DNA from: Patescibacteria group bacterium | GTDB lineage: Bacteria; Patescibacteriota; Patescibacteriia; 2-12-FULL-57-11 | DNA length: 34,463 nucleotides | Direction: 5' to 3' | NCBI GenBank assembly: GCA_004299275.1 | Contig: SCSU01000063.1 | Coordinates: 1-34,463, forward strand | Shown here: positions 17,451 through 24,605 of the stretch, one piece after another | How the letters are laid out: every line of letters starts with the position of its first letter | Numbering within the stretch: the stretch's first letter is position 1 | Made by a program: the position numbers and the translations under genes | The notes under the pieces: generated by a model | What the model was told of the DNA's origin: nothing | Database searches by the model: none | What the model saw: the letters and a program-made list of their open reading frames with translations, nothing else

Positions 17451-18284
17451 CTACTTACCACCCACCGGCTGCAACACTCTGACCAAATCACGCAGACCAA
17501 GTTTGGAAAGTTTGGAATCCGGCGCGACATCACTGCCGCAGAGCAGGAGTTTGCGCGAGTGGTGCAGATACCAGTCGGCCTTGGGGTCGGCACGCCGGAG
17601 CGTCTCGTAGGCCGCCGTAAGGTCAACATTGGAGTCCGGCGCGGCGCGAAAACCGCGGAACCCCCGCCTAGAGTCAATCAGCACCAGCAGAATAAAACCT
17701 TGCTGATAGGCGTATTCGTCGGCGCCGTAGGCCGCGGTCTCGAGCGCCACCGCCCGGCCCCAGGGACTCTCGAACTCCAGACGATTCTCCCAGTCTTTGA
17801 CCAACTGCTCCCGCATCAAGAGCTCGGCGTAGGTCGCGGCGAGGATCTCAAAGCCGAATTGGGTGAGACGCGCCGGATCGGCATCATGCAGGTCATAGTA
17901 CTGGCGGAGAAGCGGCGCCGGCGTCCATTCCCGATCGCGGTCTTTGTCGTGGAGACCAGTGTCCTCGTCGCGAATCCAGAGAACGAGCCGGGTCAAGGCG
18001 TTAAGCTCTTCCGATGCAAGTCCTTTTCTTGTCTCTTTGATAAAACGAAAGACCAGCGAAGCCGCCGACTCGCCCAGGTCACCTTTGTGTTCGTCAAATT
18101 TTCCCCGTCCCACGCCGACCCAAATCCGCGCCGGGTCGCCCGGGTCGCGCTCTTTGGCGGAAACAAAATCAAAAGCAGCGTCTTTAGCTGGCGGCCAAAA
18201 ACGCGCGAGAAGCCACATCCCGCAGATGTCATCAATATGCGGACGGTGGTGGGTGATGAGAGTAAGAGATGGCGTATCTTTATG
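17451..18284 (-). CDS. Hypothetical protein, possibly MYG1/DHH-like metal-dependent hydrolase
   Basis: Frame is open to 18284; THHRPHIDDICGMWLLARF lies upstream of the first ATG (18218); GVGRGKFDEHKGDLGESAASLVFRFIK resembles a metal-binding motif. No canonical start codon upstream of the motif, so the true 5' end is unresolved. Confidence 0.55.
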   Translation of the reverse strand, partial: HKDTPSLTLITHHRPHIDDICGMWLLARFWPPAKDAAFDFVSAKERDPGDPARIWVGVGRGKFDEHKGDLGESAASLVFRFIKETRKGLASEELNALTRLVLWIRDEDTGLHDKDRDREWTPAPLLRQYYDLHDADPARLTQFGFEILAATYAELLMREQLVKDWENRLEFESPWGRAVALETAAYGADEYAYQQGFILLVLIDSRRGFRGFRAAPDSNVDLTAAYETLRRADPKADWYLHHSRKLLLCGSDVAPDSKLSKLGLRDLVRVLQPVGGK

Positions 18285-18383
18285 TCATCCCGAGCGAAGC
18301 CGAGGGATCTTCTATTCTTGTCCGCAAAATTGAATCCGGCAAAATTGAAGTTTTCTCCGCCCTGGTCGAAATGACGTATTGGT

Positions 18384-18752
18384 TTATTTCCCGCCGAAAA
18401 TTCTCGAAAAAAATCCTCTTTTAACCGGTTTCTCCGGTTCTGGAGCGCGTACCGCGAGAATTGTCTGCTTAACCCGTTCCCCTTCCCGCTCTACCACTAC
18501 GCCGTCGTACTCGCCGCTGTGCGCGTGGCCGACGCCATAGCTCGGTTTTTTTTGGTCAAGATGGAGCGAGACGACTAAACCGTTATCACGGTCTTTTAAA
18601 TAAACATGAAATCGCGGGTAAAATACGCCGGGCTGGAGACGGCGGACATAACTGAACTCGCCGGTGTTCGGGTCGCGGAACTCGGCGTAACCGGCGCGGC
18701 GGATGAGCTTTCGCGGCGCGTCAGTGAGCGGCGCAGGAATAAAAATGTCCAT
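18384..18752 (-). CDS. Hypothetical protein (122 aa)
   Basis: ORF, co-directional with neighbours, ordinary protein-like composition. Confidence 0.65.
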   Translation of the reverse strand: MDIFIPAPLTDAPRKLIRRAGYAEFRDPNTGEFSYVRRLQPGVFYPRFHVYLKDRDNGLVVSLHLDQKKPSYGVGHAHSGEYDGVVVEREGERVKQTILAVRAPEPEKPVKRGFFSRIFGGK

Positions 18753-18753
18753 A

Positions 18754-18900
18754 CCCGGCAGTAGAACGCCGACTCGAGCCCCGCTAGGCGGGGTTCGGCC
18801 AGCGAACTTTCTTTAAGATTATCAGCACTGACCTTGAAGGTCCGTCTTTACAGACCTTCAAGGTCAGTGTTCAGCTTGCTGTCGGCGTTTCACTGCCGGG
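18754..18900. repeat. Composite nested palindrome: outer 20-bp arms (18/20), inner 17-bp perfect palindrome
   Basis: Outer cccggcagtagaacgccgac (18754-18773) versus gtcggcgtttcactgccggg (18881-18900); inner cactgaccttgaaggtc (18826-18842)/gaccttcaaggtcagtg (18853-18869). Confidence 0.8.
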
Positions 18901-18908
18901 CATATCCC

Positions 18909-19385
18909 CTATACCCTTCTTTTATACGTCACCCAAGCCATGCCCTCGCCCTCCTCACGACTAACTTCCCGCCAAACACTTGGGTCTATTGCCGGAAAAA
19001 AAGCGTCGCCGCCCTCCACGGTCAGATCAAGATGGGTGATATAAAGCGTGTCGGCCAAGCCGATGGTCTGCCGATAAATGGATGCGCCGCCCATAACCAT
19101 TACTTTCTCATCGGCGTGGCTCGCGAGCGCCGCGCCCAAATCATGAAAGAGCTCCACGCCCGCTGGGACTTGATAATCCGCCTCGAGCGCGACCACGACA
19201 TTCTTCCGCCCGGGGAGCGGACGAAGTTTTTCCGGCAGCGACTCCCAGGTCGTTTTTCCCATGAGCACGGTCTTGCCTATGGTTAAGTCGCGGAAGTGCT
19301 TTAAATCTTCCGGCAGATTCCAGGGGAGTTTGCCGGCTTTGCCGATAACGTTGTCTTTGGCCACGGCGGCGATGAGAGAAATCAT
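18909..19385 (-). CDS. folA: Dihydrofolate reductase
   Basis: MISLIAAVAKDNVIGKAGKLPWNLPEDLKHFRDLTIGKTVLMGKTTWESLPEKLRPLPGRKNVVV. Confidence 0.96.
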   Translation of the reverse strand: MISLIAAVAKDNVIGKAGKLPWNLPEDLKHFRDLTIGKTVLMGKTTWESLPEKLRPLPGRKNVVVALEADYQVPAGVELFHDLGAALASHADEKVMVMGGASIYRQTIGLADTLYITHLDLTVEGGDAFFPAIDPSVWREVSREEGEGMAWVTYKRRV

Positions 19386-19407
19386 AGAGAGAGGGTAGCA
19401 TACTTTC

Positions 19408-19446
19408 GGATATTCAATATCCGACCCAGTCGGATGTTGAACATCC
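19408..19446. repeat. Palindrome family B variant: ggatattcaatatcc ... ggatgttgaacatcc
   Basis: Same 15-mer architecture as 1463-1495; one arm diverged (gatatt for gatgtt). Confidence 0.75.
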
Positions 19447-19451
19447 AACTA

Positions 19452-20324
19452 TTATACAGCTATCGGAAAATCTATCTTGGGATAACTCTCGTATCCTTCG
19501 AGTCGCGTCTGCTCGTGCGTCCAGTTGAAAATTGAGCTGAAGGGCTCAGTCTTGATTTTAGTAAGCGGGTAACGGCCGGGGTCACGGGCGAGCTGTTCCC
19601 GCGCTCCTGCCACGTGGTTCACATAAATATGCACGTCGCCCAAAAATCCGATGAGCTTGCCCTCAGCGAGTGAAGATTCCTTGGCCAAAAGATGGAGCAG
19701 AAGCCCGTAGGAAGCAATGTTGAACGGCAGACCAAGCATGGTGTCCACCGAGCGCTGATTCCAAAGCAGGTTAAGTTTGCCATTCACCACCGTAACCTGA
19801 AAGGCGTAGTGGCAGGGCGGCAGGGCCTGTTCGGGCAGGGCTGACGGGTTCCAGGCCGAGACAATGAGCCGGCGGTCGGAGGGGTCGTTTTTGAGCTTCT
19901 CCACCACGCGGGCGAGCTGGTCTATACCCTTCCCCGAATAGTCGGTGTCAAAATTTTCATAGGCCGCGTTCCAATGCCGCCACTCAAAGCCATAGACCGG
20001 CCCAAGGTCGCGCTCCTCGGCCATTCGTTTTTTTGATTCTTGGTCATGCCCGTAAGGCGCCTTATGGGGATTGGCCCACTCGTCCCAGATGTGGTTGTTG
20101 CGTTCCATGAGCCAGCGCTTGTCTGTGATTCCTTTGATGAAAAATTCCAGCTCCGACGCCACCAGCCGGAAAGGCGTCTTTTTGGTGGTGAGCAAGGGGA
20201 AACCATCGGCCATGTCGTGCTCAAACATCGCGCCGGCAATGGTCAGCGCGTCCACGCCAGTGCGGTTGGCTTTCCGCTCCCCCGTTTCTAGAATGCGGCG
20301 AACAATGTCCAGATAGGCTTTCAT
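19452..20324 (-). CDS. thyA: Thymidylate synthase
   Basis: DALTIAGAMFEHDMADGFPLLTTKK, GPVYGFEWRHW, ALPPCHYAFQVTVVNGKLNLLWNQRSVDTMLGLPFNIASYGLLLHLLA. Confidence 0.97.
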   Translation of the reverse strand: MKAYLDIVRRILETGERKANRTGVDALTIAGAMFEHDMADGFPLLTTKKTPFRLVASELEFFIKGITDKRWLMERNNHIWDEWANPHKAPYGHDQESKKRMAEERDLGPVYGFEWRHWNAAYENFDTDYSGKGIDQLARVVEKLKNDPSDRRLIVSAWNPSALPEQALPPCHYAFQVTVVNGKLNLLWNQRSVDTMLGLPFNIASYGLLLHLLAKESSLAEGKLIGFLGDVHIYVNHVAGAREQLARDPGRYPLTKIKTEPFSSIFNWTHEQTRLEGYESYPKIDFPIAV

Positions 20325-20333
20325 AACCAGCGA

Positions 20334-21032
20334 TCAAGGTTGGACCTCCTCGGGAGGTCCAACCTTGTGTTTAACCGATGTCGCGATAAAAAAAGTTCCG
20401 AAATTATAATTTTCCACTTCGGCATTGCCGAAAATTTCGCGCATTTTGTCGGGAATATTTTTGGAGGGGTCCCAGGCGGCAAAGCGGGAATAAAGCGCCC
20501 GGATAAGAGGATTCAAAAAAAAGAACGCGCCGCGGAACAGCCGCGCGTCGCAGACGACCAGCCGTCCGCCCGGGCGCAGTAATTCGCAGGAACGCCGCAA
20601 CGCCGCTTCCCAACCGGGCACGGCGGAAATTCCCAGCACGGAGAGTATACCATCAAAATCTTTCCCGGAAATCCGCAATGCGGCGGCGTCGCCTTGGACG
20701 AGCGTGACGTTTCCCCACCCTTTCCGACGGCAAAGTTCGCGAGCGGCGTCAAGCATCTCTTGACTGTAATCAAAGCCGACCAGTCTCCCCTCTTTGCCGA
20801 TCGCCGCGAGGAGGTAGGGAAAATTCCTGCCCGTGCCGCAGGCGACTTCCAGAGCTTTGCCGCCTTTCTTGAGTTGTAATTCCTCCACCGCGCGGCGCCT
20901 TATTTTTCCCGCCCGGCCGATAAAAGTCACCAAATCCTGCGCGGCATAGAGCGCGGGATGCCGTCCCCAAAAACCATAGACACGGCGGACACGGCCTAAG
21001 CTGCCGGGTTTCTCTAGCGCATCTCCAACCAT
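20334..21032 (-). CDS. Class I SAM-dependent methyltransferase
   Basis: KALEVACGTGRNFPYLLAAIGKEGRLVGFDYSQEMLDAAREL; C-terminus [10 protein letters not shown] is encoded by a palindromic element. Confidence 0.88.
   Translation of the reverse strand: MVGDALEKPGSLGRVRRVYGFWGRHPALYAAQDLVTFIGRAGKIRRRAVEELQLKKGGKALEVACGTGRNFPYLLAAIGKEGRLVGFDYSQEMLDAARELCRRKGWGNVTLVQGDAAALRISGKDFDGILSVLGISAVPGWEAALRRSCELLRPGGRLVVCDARLFRGAFFFLNPLIRALYSRFAAWDPSKNIPDKMREIFGNAEVENYNFGTFFIATSVKHKVGPPEEVQP
20335..20367. repeat. Palindrome family A: caaggttggacctcc-tcg-ggaggtccaaccttg
   Basis: 15-bp perfect inverted repeat with 3-nt loop. Confidence 0.92.
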
Positions 21033-21047
21033 AAAATTATTTTTTCT

Positions 21048-21224
21048 ACACAACGCGGTGGCGATCTCCGGAAGTTTGAACCGAAAAAGTGGCTCAAATT
21101 CAAGGATATTGATAAAAGCATACAGGAATTACGGGCTGTGTTCAAAGTTCATCCCGAATGGTTTGAAATGCCTAAACCAAAGTCTGATAAGGGGCAAAAT
21201 GCGGTCGATTACTCAATCAAGTAA
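21048..21224 (+). pseudogene. 3' gene remnant (no start codon)
   Basis: Open frame ...TQRGGDLRKFEPKKWLKFKDIDKSIQELRAVFKVHPEWFEMPKPKSDKGQNAVDYSIK* is protein-like but has no ATG/GTG/TTG-initiated upstream part. Confidence 0.5.
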
Positions 21225-21265
21225 TACTTAGATATCAGCTGGTCGTAATTTTAGTGGCGATAAGA

Positions 21266-21544
21266 TTATATATTATTTTTAAGCCACTCGGTAATCTGTG
21301 TAGAAATATTTGATGTTGCCCAATTTGCACCAGAGACATCAATAACAAGAATTTTATCGTTTGAATCTGTATATTGCTTCAGTTCGTTTCTAACTTCTGC
21401 AATTCCTTTGTCAGTTTTGATTAACCAAACAGATTTAAGTGGCTTTGCCCAATATGTAAAAGACTTGATATGGGTTATCAACTGAACGTAATCTTCACGC
21501 GTTTCCGGACCCATTAAATCGTATGATATTAAAAAAGTCTTCAT
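21266..21544 (-). CDS. Cas2/VapD-like ('SinR family') small ferredoxin-fold protein
   Basis: MKTFLISYDLMGPETREDYVQLITHIKSFTYWAKPLKSVWLIKTDKGIAEVRNELKQYTDSNDKILVIDVSGANWAT: starting beta strand with D, and late SNDKILVIDV as in Cas2-like folds. Confidence 0.65.
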   Translation of the reverse strand: MKTFLISYDLMGPETREDYVQLITHIKSFTYWAKPLKSVWLIKTDKGIAEVRNELKQYTDSNDKILVIDVSGANWATSNISTQITEWLKNNI

Positions 21545-21546
21545 AA

Positions 21547-21840
21547 CTATTCCTCTTTATTTGCCGCCTTAAAGTAATAGCCGATGATGAAACCTAGCGG
21601 TCCCGATAAAATACCCGAAATAGCCAACAGCATATCTTTATTATCACTAATTGTGAAGTTTTTAATTGCCGACATTATCAAAACACCGGCAATAATAACG
21701 AGATAGCCAATAACATAAAACAAGGCAATGGAACTACGGGTGCCTTCGCGTTTTTCGGCACGACGGATTACGGAAAGTCCGACTGCATCTGGGAATTCAT
21801 CAATCCTCTGTTGTTGCACTTTTTTATTATTCGTACTCAT
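21547..21840 (-). CDS. Small two-TM membrane protein
   Basis: 97 aa with two hydrophobic helices (IALFYVIGYLVIIAGVLIMSAI, LLAISGILSGPLGFIIGYYF); 4-nt overlap with the upstream ORF. Confidence 0.7.
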   Translation of the reverse strand: MSTNNKKVQQQRIDEFPDAVGLSVIRRAEKREGTRSSIALFYVIGYLVIIAGVLIMSAIKNFTISDNKDMLLAISGILSGPLGFIIGYYFKAANKEE

Positions 21841-22094
21841 AAATCTTTAACACTTATAACTATCTTTTTTCCGTCTTTGTCCTCAAGACATATTTTGCCA
21901 TCGCCGTAGTCTTTAGCGACTTCTATGACCTTCATTCCTTTCACTAAAACATCTCCGAGTTTTTCCTCGGACACACCCAAATACACAGCAAGCCCCTTAA
22001 GTTTCTTAAGAGCGCCATTCCCAAAACTAATGTCGAATCTTTCTTGTTCTTCTGCCGGTGTGGCAGAAGTATTTTGTGTGGTGTCTCCAGCCAT
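21837..22094 (-). CDS. Hypothetical 85-aa protein
   Basis: FGNGALKKLKGLAVYLGVSEEKLGDVLVKGMKVIEVAKDYGDGKICLEDKDGKKIVISVKDL; translationally coupled to the 2-TM gene. Confidence 0.65.
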   Translation of the reverse strand: MAGDTTQNTSATPAEEQERFDISFGNGALKKLKGLAVYLGVSEEKLGDVLVKGMKVIEVAKDYGDGKICLEDKDGKKIVISVKDL

Positions 22095-22134
22095 AGATAT
22101 AGTGATTATAGATTAAAATATAGACCCTCTCAAG

Positions 22135-22755
22135 TTATGATGCTATCTCAAAAATCTTTTTTACAAATGCTGTGCGTGCGTAAAACGCACGACTGACTGA
22201 CCCATGGCCGGGGCCTTTTGTGCGAGCTTGTATCCATTTGCCATCTTTTCCGGTCAAAGCCTCAAAACCTTGTTTAATAAGTTTGTTGCGGATAAAGTCA
22301 TAGTCGGCTTTGATTTCTTTTATCAATTCATCATCCTCGGCAAAATCCAAACTGGTTACTTTCAACAATTTTGCTTCCTCTGCGTTTAAACCGTCCCATT
22401 GAACAGCACAGAAGACAATGGTTTTGAGCTTAGCCCAACAATGACTTTCAAAAAATGAATGGGCTTTCAATTCTTCGGGATTAATCATTGTGATTGCCAT
22501 TGTTTCCTTGGGCACAAGCTCACCTTTTACTTTGCGAAAAGCGACCGACTTTAATTCATAAGTAAGCCCATTCGGCGCTTTTGATATATTGGTTTGAAGT
22601 CCAGCCAAGCGTTCCAGAACAAGTCCTTTCCAGCCCTTGTTTTGCTTTCCGGTTTCATAAGTCGTAATGCCATGCTCCAAAGCCAATTTTCGCAAATCTT
22701 GGCCGATATACTTCTTCAAATTTTTTATCGCAGTTGTGCGGGTAATTATTTTCAT
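22135..22755 (-). CDS. MutH/Sau3AI-fold-like type II restriction endonuclease
   Basis: KGWKGLVLERLAG, LTYELKSVAF (ExK), ESHCWAKLKTIVF, DGKWIQARTKGPGH, RAFYARTAFVKKI follow the MutH motif order; 4-nt overlap with the methyltransferase gene. Confidence 0.8.
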   Translation of the reverse strand: MKIITRTTAIKNLKKYIGQDLRKLALEHGITTYETGKQNKGWKGLVLERLAGLQTNISKAPNGLTYELKSVAFRKVKGELVPKETMAITMINPEELKAHSFFESHCWAKLKTIVFCAVQWDGLNAEEAKLLKVTSLDFAEDDELIKEIKADYDFIRNKLIKQGFEALTGKDGKWIQARTKGPGHGSVSRAFYARTAFVKKIFEIAS

Positions 22756-23567
22756 ACTTTTTGTGCAAACTTATTTTTCAAATTGCGATCCAATTCTTCA
22801 AACCGCTTTATTGATACATCCAAATACTTCGGTTCAGTATCAACACCGATAAAGTGTCGTCCCAAAAGATAGGCGGCTACTCCGGTTGTTGAGCTTCCAG
22901 TGAATGGATCAAGAACGATGTCGCCTTTGTTGGTTGAGGCAAGCACAATTCTTTTTAACAAATCCTCCGGTTTCTGTGTTGGGTGCTTGCCAAATTTCTT
23001 TTCAAAAGTTTTAGGCGTTCCCATTGCCCAAACCGAACGCATTTGCAGTCCGGGCTTTTTCAGCTGATCTTCCGGCCAGTTGCCGTTTTTCATAAGGTCA
23101 TAATTGAAAATATGCTTTGCATTTTTGTCTTTACGAGCCCAAAGCAAAGTTTCGTGGCTTGCGGTGAAATAACGGCAACTTAAATTCGGTGATGCATTCG
23201 GTTTGAACCATGCAATGTCGTTGAGAATGTGAAATTTCGCGACTTGAAGTGCGAAGCCACACTGATAGATGGAATGATATGTTCCGCTAATCCAAATCGT
23301 GCCGTGCGGTTTCAGGACGCGCTTGACGGCCTCTATCCACGCAAGGTGAAATTCAAAATCTTTCTTTAATCCGTTACTTTTGTCCCATTCGCCTTTATTA
23401 ACGCTTACGCGCCGTCCAGCGTGGACTGTGAAGCCGCCATTCGAAAGAAGATAAGGCGGATCGGCAAAAACCATATCAACCGAATTTTCGGGAAGCTCTG
23501 CCAACAAATCCAAACAATTTGCTTGGTAGAGAGTAAATTTTGATTTGTCGTAATATGGTTTTTGCAT
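22752..23567 (-). CDS. DpnA-like site-specific adenine DNA methyltransferase (beta-type motif order)
   Basis: MVFADPPYLLSNGGFTVHAGRRVSVNKGEWDKS ... LSCRYFTASHETLLWARK ... KHPTQKPEDLLKRIVLASTNKGDIVLDPFTGSSTTGVAAYLLGRHFIGVD. Confidence 0.93.
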   Translation of the reverse strand: MQKPYYDKSKFTLYQANCLDLLAELPENSVDMVFADPPYLLSNGGFTVHAGRRVSVNKGEWDKSNGLKKDFEFHLAWIEAVKRVLKPHGTIWISGTYHSIYQCGFALQVAKFHILNDIAWFKPNASPNLSCRYFTASHETLLWARKDKNAKHIFNYDLMKNGNWPEDQLKKPGLQMRSVWAMGTPKTFEKKFGKHPTQKPEDLLKRIVLASTNKGDIVLDPFTGSSTTGVAAYLLGRHFIGVDTEPKYLDVSIKRFEELDRNLKNKFAQKV

Positions 23568-23604
23568 AACCGCCTTATTCTACTTCGGTTCAAAGTAGGA
23601 CATC

Positions 23605-23692
23605 TGGCGGAGGGGGTGGGAGTCGAACCCACGATACCTTGCGGTATACCTGCTTTCCAAGCAGGCGCACTAGGCCACTATGCGACCCCTCC
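23605..23692 (-). tRNA. tRNA-Ser (anticodon GGA), CCA encoded
   Basis: Minus strand ggaggggtcgcatagtggcctagtgcgcctgcttGGAaagcaggtataccgcaaggtatcgtgggttcgactcccaccccctccgcca; long variable arm. Confidence 0.93.
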
Positions 23693-23784
23693 GCGATGAG
23701 TAGAAACAAGCCGGCGAAACGCCTCAGAAAAAATCGGCGTGTGGAGATAATAGCTCGTTCTCCAAGCTATTTCAACGGATGTCG

Positions 23785-23817
23785 GGATGTTGAACATCCG
23801 CGGGATGTTCAACATCC
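23785..23817. repeat. Palindrome family B copy: ggatgttgaacatcc-gcg-ggatgttcaacatcc
   Basis: Same 15-bp perfect inverted repeat as 1463-1495. Confidence 0.88.
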
Positions 23818-23822
23818 AAATA

Positions 23823-24599
23823 TTATTGTTCTCTCCTGTGGAAAAACCAAAAAAACGAAAGTGCCAACAGCGCTACCGCGCCGAGCTGGGCAGGCGTGAG
23901 CAGGCCCCACACTCTAAGGTCGCTCCCGGACAGGTCGCGGGCGCGCAAAAAATCTAAAAAAAACCGGACAATCAAGTAACTCCAGACGACAGTAAAGGTT
24001 GCCGCCCCTTTCCGGCTAGCATCAAGGTCTGACCTCCCGAGGTGGTCAGACCTTACGAAGACAAGAAGTCCGATTAAAAACGCGACCAGCGACTCGATGA
24101 GCCCCATGTCCAGCCGGCTGCCGCCCGGATAGCGCACGGCAATAAAACTTCCCGACAGAATCCCCGGGTGCAGATGAGTGAAAAAACAGCCGAGCCGGCC
24201 AACCGCCCAGCCAAAGGGGAAACCGAAAGCCAAAGCGTCAGTCAATTTAAGCGCGTCAATTTTTCGGCGGCGCGCGAAAAAACTCAAAGCCGCGAGCGCG
24301 CCTAAGAATCCGCCGGTCGAGGAAAGTCCGCCATTCCAGACGCGGAAAAGCTCCCACGGGTCTACGAAAAAAGGTCCGGGGTTGTAGAAAAGAATGTAGC
24401 CGAGCCGGCCGCCGAGGAGCCCGGCAACGACCAGCCACACCGCCGCGTCAGTAACGACTTCGGGATTTAGTCCTGAGCTCCGAGCGGCGCGTCGAGCGAG
24501 GAATATCCCTAAAATCGCGCCGAGCGCGACAAACAGTCCCCAGACGTGGAGGGTGAGAGGGCCGAGGGCGATGGTCTCCCAGTGAAAGTAAGGAATCAT
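23823..24599 (-). CDS. lgt: Prolipoprotein diacylglyceryl transferase
   Basis: VWGLFVALGAILGIFLARR, NGGLSSTGGFLGALAA, FGFPFGWAVGRLGCFFTHLHPG. Confidence 0.93.
   Translation of the reverse strand: MIPYFHWETIALGPLTLHVWGLFVALGAILGIFLARRAARSSGLNPEVVTDAAVWLVVAGLLGGRLGYILFYNPGPFFVDPWELFRVWNGGLSSTGGFLGALAALSFFARRRKIDALKLTDALAFGFPFGWAVGRLGCFFTHLHPGILSGSFIAVRYPGGSRLDMGLIESLVAFLIGLLVFVRSDHLGRSDLDASRKGAATFTVVWSYLIVRFFLDFLRARDLSGSDLRVWGLLTPAQLGAVALLALSFFWFFHRREQ
24024..24054. repeat. Palindrome (family A variant) inside lgt: aaggtctgacc-tcccgaggt-ggtcagacctt
   Basis: 11-bp perfect arms; translated in frame as VRSDHLGRSDLD. Confidence 0.8.
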
Positions 24600-24605
24600 A
24601 CAATT

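Noticed and set aside
21266-21544. Cas2-like protein as evidence of a CRISPR-Cas locus
   Set aside because: No cas1, effector genes or repeat-spacer array are visible; Cas2-fold proteins also occur as stand-alone VapD/SinR-type proteins.
1463-23817. Family B palindromes as a CRISPR array
   Set aside because: Copies are kilobases apart with no regular spacers.
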